From the NCBI RefSeq assembly GCF_003058085.1, contig NZ_QBUD01000001.1:248001-312000 (forward strand): a stretch of 64,000 bases of DNA, read 5' to 3'. Both the position numbers and the translations under genes were made by a program. This DNA is from Yoonia sediminilitoris (GTDB lineage Bacteria; Pseudomonadota; Alphaproteobacteria; Rhodobacterales; Rhodobacteraceae). The notes beneath the pieces were generated by a model. The model was given only the letters and a program-made list of their open reading frames with translations, was not told the origin of the DNA and ran no database searches. How positions within the stretch are numbered: the first letter of the stretch is position 1; each line of letters starts with the position of its first letter. Shown here piece by piece: positions 36,968 to 44,895 of this stretch.

Positions 36968-38142
36968 TGCCCCGCGCCTTTGTGATCGTGATTGACAGTG
37001 TCGGCATTGGCGGTGCGCCGGATGCAGACCAATATTTCAACGGCACCTTGCCTGATACGGGGGCCAATACGGTTGCGCATATTGCCCAAACCGCGGGCCT
37101 TTGTGTGCCAACGCTGGATGCCATGGGGCTTGGGGCTGCGGTGCAATTGGCCAGCGCAGAGACCGCAAAGGGGTTGGACACCACTCCAACCGGTGCATGG
37201 GGTGCGGCGACGGAAAAATCGCGTGGCAAAGACACCCCGTCAGGCCATTGGGAACTCGCCGGGGTGCCGGTACCGTGGGAATGGCATACGTTTCCTGATA
37301 CGCAACCGGCCTTCCCTGACGACCTGACCGCAGAGATTTGTGCGGCGGCGGGCACCGATGGCATATTGGGCAACTGCCATGCCTCAGGCACGGTGATCAT
37401 CGAAGAACTTGGCGACGCGCATGTGCAGTCAGGCTGGCCGATTTGCTACACGTCCGTGGATTCTGTCCTGCAGATCGCCGCCCACGAAGACCACTTTGGC
37501 TTGCAGCGTCTCTATGACCTGTGCGCCGCCATCGCACCCACCCTGCACGGCATGAAAGTCGGGCGGGTCATTGCGCGGCCTTTTGTGGGATCGTCAGGCA
37601 ATTACACCCGCACAGCCAATCGCAAGGATTTCGCGATTGCGACCCCGGCGCCAACCATCTGCAACTACGTCGCACAGGCAGGCCGCAAGGTCTATGCGGT
37701 TGGAAAGATAGGGGATATTTTCTCAATGAGCGGGATCAGTGACCTGCGCAAAGGGCGTGACGCGGAGCTGATGGGCCATCTCGATGATCTGGTGTCCGAG
37801 GCGGATGACGGATCTTTTATCTTTGCCAATCTGGTCGAGTTTGACAGCGAATACGGGCACCGGCGTGACCCTGCAGGCTATGCTGCCCACCTGCAATGGT
37901 TTGATGCGGCATTGGCGGAACTGCTGCCGAAATTGCGCACCAATGATCTCTTGATCGTCACGGCTGATCATGGCAATGACCCGACATGGCCGGGCACTGA
38001 CCACACCCGCGAAAGGGTGCCGGTTCTGGTACATGGGGCCGGTGCGCGCCCTTTGGGGTTGTTGGATTTCAGTGATGTGGGTGCCTCTGTCGCGGCACAT
38101 CTGAAAATCCCCTATCAGGGCGAAGGGAAAAGCTTTCTATGA
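36967..38142 (+). CDS. deoB: Phosphopentomutase
   Basis: Converts (deoxy)ribose-1-phosphate to the 5-phosphate. The protein of 391 residues is of the alkaline-phosphatase-like, Mn-dependent type: IVIDSVGIGGAPDA at the start with a metal Asp, GKDTPSGHWELAGV with the phosphorylated Thr region, and TADHGNDPTWPGTDHTRE near the C terminus with metal ligands. ATG lies in the deoA stop (TGATG). Stops in ATGA with add. Confidence 0.95.
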   Translation: MPRAFVIVIDSVGIGGAPDADQYFNGTLPDTGANTVAHIAQTAGLCVPTLDAMGLGAAVQLASAETAKGLDTTPTGAWGAATEKSRGKDTPSGHWELAGVPVPWEWHTFPDTQPAFPDDLTAEICAAAGTDGILGNCHASGTVIIEELGDAHVQSGWPICYTSVDSVLQIAAHEDHFGLQRLYDLCAAIAPTLHGMKVGRVIARPFVGSSGNYTRTANRKDFAIATPAPTICNYVAQAGRKVYAVGKIGDIFSMSGISDLRKGRDAELMGHLDDLVSEADDGSFIFANLVEFDSEYGHRRDPAGYAAHLQWFDAALAELLPKLRTNDLLIVTADHGNDPTWPGTDHTRERVPVLVHGAGARPLGLLDFSDVGASVAAHLKIPYQGEGKSFL

Positions 38143-39125
38143 CGTTCAAATCCACCCCCAAGGTTGAATTGCACACCCATCTGGAAGGCTGCGCACCACC
38201 TGCCTTCATCAAGGGGTTGGCGGCTGAAAAGAAGATCGACATCAGCAAGATTTTCACAGCTGACGGTGGCTATGCATTCCGCAATTTTGACCATTTCCTG
38301 CAAGTCTACGAGGCAGCCTGCACCACCCTGCAATCGCCCGATGATTTCCGGCGGCTCGTGAGCGCCGTGCTGGATGAAACCGCCGCTCATGGCGTTGTCT
38401 ATATGGAAACATTCGTATCGCCCGACTTTTGCGGCGGCGGTGATCTGGATGCATGGCATGAGTATCTGGCAGCCATGAAAGAGGCTGCAGATGAGGCAGA
38501 AGCCAAGTTGGGGATTACCCTGCGCGGCATCGTCACCGGTATCCGGCATTTCGGTCCGGACGCCTGCAAGCCCGCCGCCAGATGTGCGGCGGAAACCATG
38601 GGTGAATTCATCGTCGGATACGGCATGGCGGGCGGTGAAATGGTCGGACGGCCCGCTGACTATGCCTATAGCTTTGACATGGCCCGCGAAGCCGGGCTGC
38701 CGCTGACCTGCCATGCAGGCGAATGGGGCGGGGCGTCTATGGTCGCCGAGACACTGACACATCTGAAGGTGTCCCGCATTGGCCACGGGATTGGTGCTGC
38801 ATCCGACCCCGCGCTGGTGGAAAAGCTCGCCGAGGAAGAAATCGTGCTAGAGGTCTGTCCCGGCTCGAACGTGAACCTCGAGGCCGTGTCTGGCTGGGCT
38901 GCCCACCCGATTGTGAAACTACGCGACGCTGGTGTCCCGGTCACCGTCTCGACCGACGACCCGCCGTTTTTTCACACAACGATGACCGAAGAATATGATA
39001 TGTTGCACAAGACCTTTGGTTGGGCCGAAGATGACTTTGCTGCCATCAATGCCACAGCTTTGAAAGCCGCCTTTTGTGATGACACTACCCGCGAAAAGAT
39101 CGCAAAAAAACTGGAGACCGCATGA
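38139..39125 (+). CDS. add: Adenosine deaminase
   Basis: Hydrolyses adenosine to inosine. The protein of 328 residues is a zinc amidohydrolase barrel: [15 protein letters not shown] gives the first His pair, [10 protein letters not shown] the third His and Glu region, RIGHGIG the fourth His and STDDPPFF the catalytic Asp. It overlaps deoB and upp by ATGA at each end, so the whole salvage run is translated as a unit. A small adenine-deaminase-like change cannot be excluded. Confidence 0.92.
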   Translation: MTFKSTPKVELHTHLEGCAPPAFIKGLAAEKKIDISKIFTADGGYAFRNFDHFLQVYEAACTTLQSPDDFRRLVSAVLDETAAHGVVYMETFVSPDFCGGGDLDAWHEYLAAMKEAADEAEAKLGITLRGIVTGIRHFGPDACKPAARCAAETMGEFIVGYGMAGGEMVGRPADYAYSFDMAREAGLPLTCHAGEWGGASMVAETLTHLKVSRIGHGIGAASDPALVEKLAEEEIVLEVCPGSNVNLEAVSGWAAHPIVKLRDAGVPVTVSTDDPPFFHTTMTEEYDMLHKTFGWAEDDFAAINATALKAAFCDDTTREKIAKKLETA

Positions 39126-39754
39126 CCGAGCACGTCAACCACGTTCAGCACCCGCTGGTGCAACATAAGCTGACGCTGATGCGGCAGAAGGATACGTCGA
39201 CCGCTGTATTCCGGCAATTGCTGCGCGAAATCAGCCAGTTGCTGGCTTACGAAGTGACACGCGACCTGCCGATGACGACAAAGCGGATTGAAACACCGCT
39301 CGAAGCGATGGATGCGCCTGTGCTGGCGGGCAAAAAGCTTGCGCTTGTGTCGATTCTGCGGGCGGGAAACGGGCTGCTCGACGGTGTGCTGGAATTGATC
39401 CCGTCCGCGCGGGTGGGCTTTGTGGGCCTCTACCGTGACGAAGAAACGCTTCAACCCGTGCAGTATTATTACAAAGTCCCGACAGAATTGGCCGACCGGC
39501 TGGTGATCGCGGTTGATCCCATGTTGGCGACGGGCAACTCATCCGTGGCCGCCGTTGACCTGCTCAAGAAATCAGGTGCAACAAACATCCGCTTTTTGTG
39601 CCTGCTGGCGTCACCCGAAGGGATTGCGCGCATGAAAGAAGCGCATCCGGATGTGCAAATCGTAACCGCCGCAATTGACAGTCACCTGAACGAACATGGC
39701 TATATCGTACCGGGCCTTGGTGATGCGGGCGACCGGATGTTCGGCACCAAATAG
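39122..39754 (+). CDS. upp: Uracil phosphoribosyltransferase
   Basis: Forms UMP from uracil and PRPP. The protein of 210 residues opens [21 protein letters not shown] and has the PRPP-binding loop [19 protein letters not shown]; the C terminus [10 protein letters not shown] is conserved in the family. It closes the cdd-deoA-deoB-add-upp operon. It converges on the M48-like gene with eight bases between the stops. Confidence 0.96.
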   Translation: MTEHVNHVQHPLVQHKLTLMRQKDTSTAVFRQLLREISQLLAYEVTRDLPMTTKRIETPLEAMDAPVLAGKKLALVSILRAGNGLLDGVLELIPSARVGFVGLYRDEETLQPVQYYYKVPTELADRLVIAVDPMLATGNSSVAAVDLLKKSGATNIRFLCLLASPEGIARMKEAHPDVQIVTAAIDSHLNEHGYIVPGLGDAGDRMFGTK

Positions 39755-39762
39755 GTAAGACG

Positions 39763-40755
39763 CTATTCGCTGCAGATGTTCTGTAGGCTGATCCAGTCTG
39801 TATCAGACAGGATTAATGGAAAATCGGACGGCGCGGTATCGCCCGGCGCGATCCCGACCAAGGCGGCATAGGGGGCCATGGGTACATTCGCGGTCGCAAA
39901 AGCAGGGCGCAGCAAGGTCGCGTCCTGCTCGGGCCACGGGGCCATGACATGGGCATAGGCCGTTGCCATCAGCACCGTTGACGGGATTTCGCCGCTGGTC
40001 AGCAAGCGAAACGTCACGCCGAGTCCCGCCGTCCGCAGAACCGTTTCCAACGGGTCCGTCCGGTTTCTATCCGCATGAGCAGCCAGCACATACCCTGCGG
40101 CAACCGCAGGGTCATCGGCACCCTTGAGGATATTCTGATCCAAGACTATCACCCTACCGGGCAGGGCAACGGCGCCCTGCGCCAACCGTGGTACAACGAC
40201 AATGCGCGTCTTTGTTTCAGCGCCAAAAAGGCGCTGGGCAAGACGGTCAGCAGCCAAGGCACCGCGCGCCTCGCGGCAGGTGGGGCCGGTTTGTTTTTGC
40301 ATATGGCCAAGGATCGCAGCACCGATTTCCATACGTTTGGGCAACGGCACCACCGCAAGCGTCTGCCGGGTCAGTGCGCCGGGCAGCCAAAAGATAGCCA
40401 GCAAGATCGCGACCGCCACCGCCCCTGCAGTGATCCGGTGGCGTAACTTGCCCGGATGGGGCCTGTCCTTGTCCAGTGATTTGCGCACCTGCTCGATCGC
40501 GTCGATCATCGTCTCATCGGCGATTTCCAACGCCTCGCTGCCCTCTTCATCAGGGCTGTAGATCGCGGGCTGTTCGCTGGGGTTTTGGCGGATAACGGCG
40601 GGCAGGGACCAATGGGCCAGCGGTCTGCCCGCCTGATCCGAGATCACCAATGTTGCGTCACCAAATGACACAACGACATCCCTGCGCTGGGCATCAGGCT
40701 CGGGCCGCCACAGGCCACCACTTTCAAGCCGCACATATTGATTAAGCGCCGTCAT
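39763..40755 (-). CDS. Membrane-anchored M48-like protein lacking the HExxH site
   Basis: Protein of 331 residues. Residues 1-45 form a small beta domain (VVVSFGDATLVISDQAGRPL) of a type seen in front of peptidase domains, and one transmembrane helix follows near residue 110 (AGAVAVAILLAIFWLPGAL). The outer part has a M48 peptidase shape: ALPGRVIVLDQNIL corresponds to the conserved strand before the active site. Where M48 enzymes carry HExxH, this one reads GYVLAAHADR, so the zinc site is lost. It probably does not cleave peptides. The ATG at 40755 was chosen; starts at 40779 and 40863 are in frame. Confidence 0.65.
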   Translation of the reverse strand: MTALNQYVRLESGGLWRPEPDAQRRDVVVSFGDATLVISDQAGRPLAHWSLPAVIRQNPSEQPAIYSPDEEGSEALEIADETMIDAIEQVRKSLDKDRPHPGKLRHRITAGAVAVAILLAIFWLPGALTRQTLAVVPLPKRMEIGAAILGHMQKQTGPTCREARGALAADRLAQRLFGAETKTRIVVVPRLAQGAVALPGRVIVLDQNILKGADDPAVAAGYVLAAHADRNRTDPLETVLRTAGLGVTFRLLTSGEIPSTVLMATAYAHVMAPWPEQDATLLRPAFATANVPMAPYAALVGIAPGDTAPSDFPLILSDTDWISLQNICSE

Positions 40756-40874
40756 GCCCCAACTACCTTTTTCGGCCATGCTACTGTGTCGAACGGCCAA
40801 TGTCATGTCGGAAACAGACTTGACCGGAACAGGGTATCGCAGGCCAGATAGGGGCGTAACCACCGGAGGCGCCT

Positions 40875-42917
40875 ATGTCCATTGATCCTTTACTTGACCC
40901 CTTCGAACTGGGCCATTTGACGCTGCGCAACCGGATCATGATCAGTAGCCACGAACCTGCTTATGCGGTGGATGGGATGCCCAAGGATCGCTATGTTGCC
41001 TATCACGCAGAACGGGCCAAAGCAGGTGTTGCCCTGACCATGACAGCAGGGTCTGCGGCCGTGTCGCGCGACAGCCCGCCCGCTTTCAACAACATACTGG
41101 CCTATCGCGATGAGGTTGTGCCCTGGATCAAGCGGTTGACGGATGCCTGCCACGAACATGGCTGTGCCGCGATGATCCAACTGACGCACCTCGGGCGGCG
41201 AACCACATGGAACAAAGGCGATTGGTTGCCGTCGATTTCTTCCGGACCGCACCGGGAGCCTGCGCATCGTGCCTTTCCCAAAGTCATGGAAGACTGGGAC
41301 ATTGCCCGTGTGGTTGCTGATTTCGCCGACACGGCCGAGCGGATGAAAGCAGGCGGGATGGACGGGATCGAGATCGAGGCTTACGGTCACCTGATTGACC
41401 AGTTCCAGTCGCCATTGACCAACCAGCTTGACGGTCCCTACGGGTCCGCCACGCTTGAAACACGGATGGCTTTTGGCAAGGCTGTCTATGACGCGATCCG
41501 CCAGCGTGTGGGACCGGATTTTCTGGTCGGGGTGCGCTATACGGCCGATGAAACGGTCATAGGCGGGATCGATGCGCCAACCGGGTTGCGGATGGGGCAG
41601 ATGTTTGCGGATTGGGGCGTGGATTTCCTGAATATCATTCGCGGGCGGGTCTCGACCGACCCCGATATGACCGATGTGATCCCGGTGCAGGGCATGGCCT
41701 ATGCGCCGCATCTGGATTTTGCAGGCCGCGTGCGGGGCACAACGGGGCTGCCGACGTTTCATGCGTCACGGATTCCCGATGTTGCCACCGCGCGCCATGC
41801 GGTGCGCGCGGGGCTGCTTGACATGGTTGGCATGACCCGGGCGCATATTGCGGACCCGCATCTGGTGCGCAAAATCATAGCAGGCCGCGAGGATGATATC
41901 CGGCCTTGCGTCGGTGCAACCTACTGTCTTGACAGGATTTATCAGGGAGGCGAGGCGCTGTGCCTGCATAATGCGGCGACCGGTCGGGAACTTGAAATCC
42001 CGCAAGTCATCGGGCCTGCACCTGTCCGCAAGAAAGTCGTGATCGTTGGTGCAGGGCCTGCGGGGCTGGAGGCGGCGCGCGTATGCGCAGAACGCAGGCA
42101 TGATGTGACCGTTTTCGAGGCAGCGGATCAACCGGGCGGGCAGGTGCGCCTGACCGCCCTGTCGCCGCGACGGCGCGAAATGATGGGGATCATCGACTGG
42201 CGGATGGCACAATGCACAGCGCGGGGTGTGGATTTCCGCTTTAACAATTATGCAGAGCTGGGTGATGTGACTGCATTGGACCCTGATGTGGTCATCATCG
42301 CGACAGGCGGGCTGCCCAATCTGTCACTGCTGGAAACGGATCATGATGCAGACAATGTGATCAGCGCATGGGACCTGATTGCCGGTGATGTCAAACCTGC
42401 GGGCAACATTCTTATCTACGATGAGGCAGGCGACCATCCCGCATTACAGGCCGCAGAAATCGCCGCAGAGGCCGGGGCGCGGGTGGAGGTGATGACACCG
42501 GATCGGACATTTGCCCCGGAAATCATGGCAATGAATCTGGTGCCATACATGCGCAGCCTGCAAGACAAGGATGTCAGTTTTACCGTGGCACGCAGGCTTT
42601 TGGGGGTGCAAAAAGACGGCAACATGCTGACCGCGTCAATTGGCACGGATTACAGTCGTCTGGTGGAAGGCAGGCAGTACGACCAGGTTGTGTTGAATTA
42701 TGGCATTATTCCGCTGGATGAGCTTTATTTTGATCTGCGCGAGGTGTCAGTCAACCGCGGTGAATTAGACCAGACTGCATTCATCAGACACCGGCCGCAA
42801 AACATCCGTCGCCAATCCGACGGAAAATTCCAGCTGTTTCGGATTGGTGATGCTGTCGCATCGCGCAACACGCACGCGGCCATTTACGACGCTTTGCGAC
42901 TGTGCCACGTCATGTAG
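40875..42917 (+). CDS. OYE-type FMN/FAD oxidoreductase, N-methylproline demethylase or similar
   Basis: Protein of 680 residues of the trimethylamine-dehydrogenase/2,4-dienoyl-CoA reductase class. The N-terminal FMN barrel runs to about residue 340 (LRNRIMISSHEPAYA, MIQLTHLGRRT, GMDGIEIEAYGHLIDQF), followed by an Fe-S segment and an NAD/FAD-type domain (KKVVIVGAGPAGLEAARVCA). Relatives demethylate N-methylated amino acids such as stachydrine; the substrate here is not proven. The Fe-S segment has only three of the four usual Cys (345, 351, 363); position 348 is Ala. GGAGG lies six bases before the ATG. Confidence 0.85.
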   Translation: MSIDPLLDPFELGHLTLRNRIMISSHEPAYAVDGMPKDRYVAYHAERAKAGVALTMTAGSAAVSRDSPPAFNNILAYRDEVVPWIKRLTDACHEHGCAAMIQLTHLGRRTTWNKGDWLPSISSGPHREPAHRAFPKVMEDWDIARVVADFADTAERMKAGGMDGIEIEAYGHLIDQFQSPLTNQLDGPYGSATLETRMAFGKAVYDAIRQRVGPDFLVGVRYTADETVIGGIDAPTGLRMGQMFADWGVDFLNIIRGRVSTDPDMTDVIPVQGMAYAPHLDFAGRVRGTTGLPTFHASRIPDVATARHAVRAGLLDMVGMTRAHIADPHLVRKIIAGREDDIRPCVGATYCLDRIYQGGEALCLHNAATGRELEIPQVIGPAPVRKKVVIVGAGPAGLEAARVCAERRHDVTVFEAADQPGGQVRLTALSPRRREMMGIIDWRMAQCTARGVDFRFNNYAELGDVTALDPDVVIIATGGLPNLSLLETDHDADNVISAWDLIAGDVKPAGNILIYDEAGDHPALQAAEIAAEAGARVEVMTPDRTFAPEIMAMNLVPYMRSLQDKDVSFTVARRLLGVQKDGNMLTASIGTDYSRLVEGRQYDQVVLNYGIIPLDELYFDLREVSVNRGELDQTAFIRHRPQNIRRQSDGKFQLFRIGDAVASRNTHAAIYDALRLCHVM

Positions 42918-42940
42918 GCGCGATGACTGCCTTGCCAATG

Positions 42941-43171
42941 GCGGATGCCTCCGGCGGAAGTTTGAGCGGACGAAGAAAGTCAAACTTCACTATTCATTAA
43001 CCAACGTGCCTCAATTTGGACAAGCGGTACAGGCGGAAGCGCTGATGACCGTGACGTGGAAAGTCGCGCTGCCGAGGACCCTAAACCGGTCTGATCCGAA
43101 ACGAACAACTCGTCAGCGCGCACCACAATCCTCTTTCTTCGTCCGCTCAAACTTCCGCCGGAGGCATCCGC
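42941..43171. repeat. Perfect 39-base inverted repeat with 153-base loop
   Basis: The left arm 42941-42979 and the right arm 43133-43171 are exact reverse complements. The outer end is GCGGATGCCTCCGGCGGAAG and the inner end GGACGAAGAAAG. The loop has no gene. It lies between the convergent ends of the OYE gene and the acyl-CoA ligase. The GATGCCTCCGGCGG part matches the element at 57904. It could be a terminator pair or a mobile-element remnant. Confidence 0.9.
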
Positions 43172-43193
43172 AATCTGCAATATGTCGCCGACA

Positions 43194-44807
43194 TCAGAGC
43201 GTCTTGGCGATCACCCGCAATTCGAACTTCTGGATCTTGCCTGTCGACGTTTTGGGAAGTTCCTGAAAAACGACCCGTTTGGGGGTCTTGAAACCCGCCA
43301 GACGTTGCCGCGTGAAGGAGATGATGTCAGCTTCCTCGACACTGGCGCCCTCTTTCAGTTCGATGAAGGCGCAAGGCACTTCCCCCCATTTGTCATCTGG
43401 CTTTGCGACGACTGCACATAGGTTGACCGCAGGATGGTTCATCAAGGTAGCTTCGACTTCGACCGAACTGATGTTTTCGCCGCCGGAAATGATGATGTCC
43501 TTGGCCCGGTCGGCAATTTGCATTGCCCCGTTCGGATGCTGGATCGCCAGATCTTCGGAATGAAAGTATCCACCTGCGAATGCCTTTTCCGTTGCTTGGG
43601 GGTTCTTCAGATAGCCCTTCATGACGGCGTTCCCCCGCATGACGATCTCGCCCTGGGTGGCCCCGTCCATGGTCACTTGCTGCATCTGATCGTCCACGAC
43701 GGTCACGTCTTCCATCATTGGAAACGCGACCCCCTGTCGGGCCTTGATTGCGGCTTGTTCATCGGCGGGCAGCGCGTCCCATGCGCTGTCCCAGATACAT
43801 TCAGTCACATGGCCATAGGTTTCCGTCAGCCCATATACTTGGGTGACATTGAAACCCAGTTTACCGATCGCCGCCAGCGTTGCAGGTGCAGGTGGGGCGC
43901 CGGCGGTAAAGACTTCGACCGTATGGTCAAAGTCCCGTCGTTCGTCCGGTTTGGCGTTCACAATCAGGTTCAGGACAATCGGCGCCCCGCCAAAGTGCGT
44001 CACCCCTTCGTCGCCAATCGCATTATAGATCGCAGCGGCGGTAATATCGCGGCAGCAGATGGCTGTGCCGCCAAGGGCGGGCATCATCCATGTGTGGTTC
44101 CAGCCGTTACAGTGAAACAGGGGCACGATTTGCAGGTACCGGGGGAACAGCGGCAATTGCCATGAAATCGGCGTGCCCATTGTCATCAGATAGGCCCCGC
44201 GATGATGGTACACGACCCCTTTGGGCCGACCCGTCGTGCCGGACGTGTAATTCAGCGCAAGACTGTCCCATTCGTCCTCTGGCATCACCCATTTGAAATC
44301 GGTGTCACCGGTGGCAAGGAACGCTTCGTAATCCTGTTGTTCGCCAATGCCCTTGATGCCAGCCACAGGGTCGGGGACTTCGATGATCAGGGGGGGTGTC
44401 CCTTGCATCTGCCCGACAGCCTGCATCGCCATGGGCAAAAACTGGCTGTCCACAAGCGCGACCCTGGCTTCGCCATGGTCGAGGATATAGGCGACCGTGT
44501 CGATATCCAACCGCGTGTTGATCGTGTTCAGAACGGCGCCGCAGGCAGGCACGGCAAAGCCCGCTTCGGATTGTGCGGGGATATTGGGCAGGATCGTTGC
44601 GACAACATCGCCCTTGCCAACGCCCGCTTTACTTAGCGCAGAGGCTAACTTTGTGACCCGCCCAAAATATTCGGCGTAAGTCCTTCTGATCTGGCCATAA
44701 ACCAGCGCTTCGCGGTCTGTGAAGACCTTGGCGGCGCGTTGCAGGTGCGACAATGGCGTTAGGGGCACATAGTTCGCGGACCGCTTCTGAAGACCTGTTT
44801 CATCCAT
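43194..44807 (-). CDS. AMP-binding acyl-CoA ligase of the beta-oxidation cluster
   Basis: Protein of 537 residues that activates a carboxylic acid to its CoA thioester via an acyl-AMP. It starts GLQKRSANYVPLTPLSHLQR and has the P-loop LNYTSGTTGRPKGVVYHH, the acyl site region VPLFHCNGWNHTWMMPALG and the C-terminal LPKTSTGKIQKFELR. This is the medium-chain class, with relatives acting on fatty, branched or methylthio-propionate substrates (DmdB-like). It is the last gene of the minus-strand beta-oxidation run. The Shine-Dalgarno GGGGGAG lies in a hairpin. Confidence 0.88.
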   Translation of the reverse strand: MDETGLQKRSANYVPLTPLSHLQRAAKVFTDREALVYGQIRRTYAEYFGRVTKLASALSKAGVGKGDVVATILPNIPAQSEAGFAVPACGAVLNTINTRLDIDTVAYILDHGEARVALVDSQFLPMAMQAVGQMQGTPPLIIEVPDPVAGIKGIGEQQDYEAFLATGDTDFKWVMPEDEWDSLALNYTSGTTGRPKGVVYHHRGAYLMTMGTPISWQLPLFPRYLQIVPLFHCNGWNHTWMMPALGGTAICCRDITAAAIYNAIGDEGVTHFGGAPIVLNLIVNAKPDERRDFDHTVEVFTAGAPPAPATLAAIGKLGFNVTQVYGLTETYGHVTECIWDSAWDALPADEQAAIKARQGVAFPMMEDVTVVDDQMQQVTMDGATQGEIVMRGNAVMKGYLKNPQATEKAFAGGYFHSEDLAIQHPNGAMQIADRAKDIIISGGENISSVEVEATLMNHPAVNLCAVVAKPDDKWGEVPCAFIELKEGASVEEADIISFTRQRLAGFKTPKRVVFQELPKTSTGKIQKFELRVIAKTL

Positions 44808-44813
44808 ATCGTT

Positions 44814-44859
44814 CTCCCCCTCTTATTCGCATTAGAGGGGGAGTTTGCAGCATTTTGCA
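44814..44859 (-). promoter_or_regulatory. Hairpin over the ribosome-binding site and TTTGCA direct repeat before the ligase gene
   Basis: CTCCCCCTCT (44814-44823) and AGAGGGGGAG (44834-44843) form a perfect 10-base stem; the mRNA of the minus-strand ligase has its GGGGGAG site in the stem. Next to it, TTTGCA occurs twice with a ten-base period (44844-44849 and 44854-44859), one helical turn apart. Confidence 0.5.
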
Positions 44860-44863
44860 AGAG

Positions 44864-44884
44864 GTCCCTTGACGCGTCAGGGAC
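44864..44884 (-). terminator. Hairpin after the FadJ-type gene
   Basis: GTCCCT-T-GACGCGTC-AGGGAC forms a near-perfect palindrome with a single bulged T, 12 bases past the stop of the FadJ-type gene. No T run follows on the minus strand, so it may be a processing or pausing site and not a full terminator. Confidence 0.35.
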
Positions 44885-44895
44885 ATGGCGCCGGA

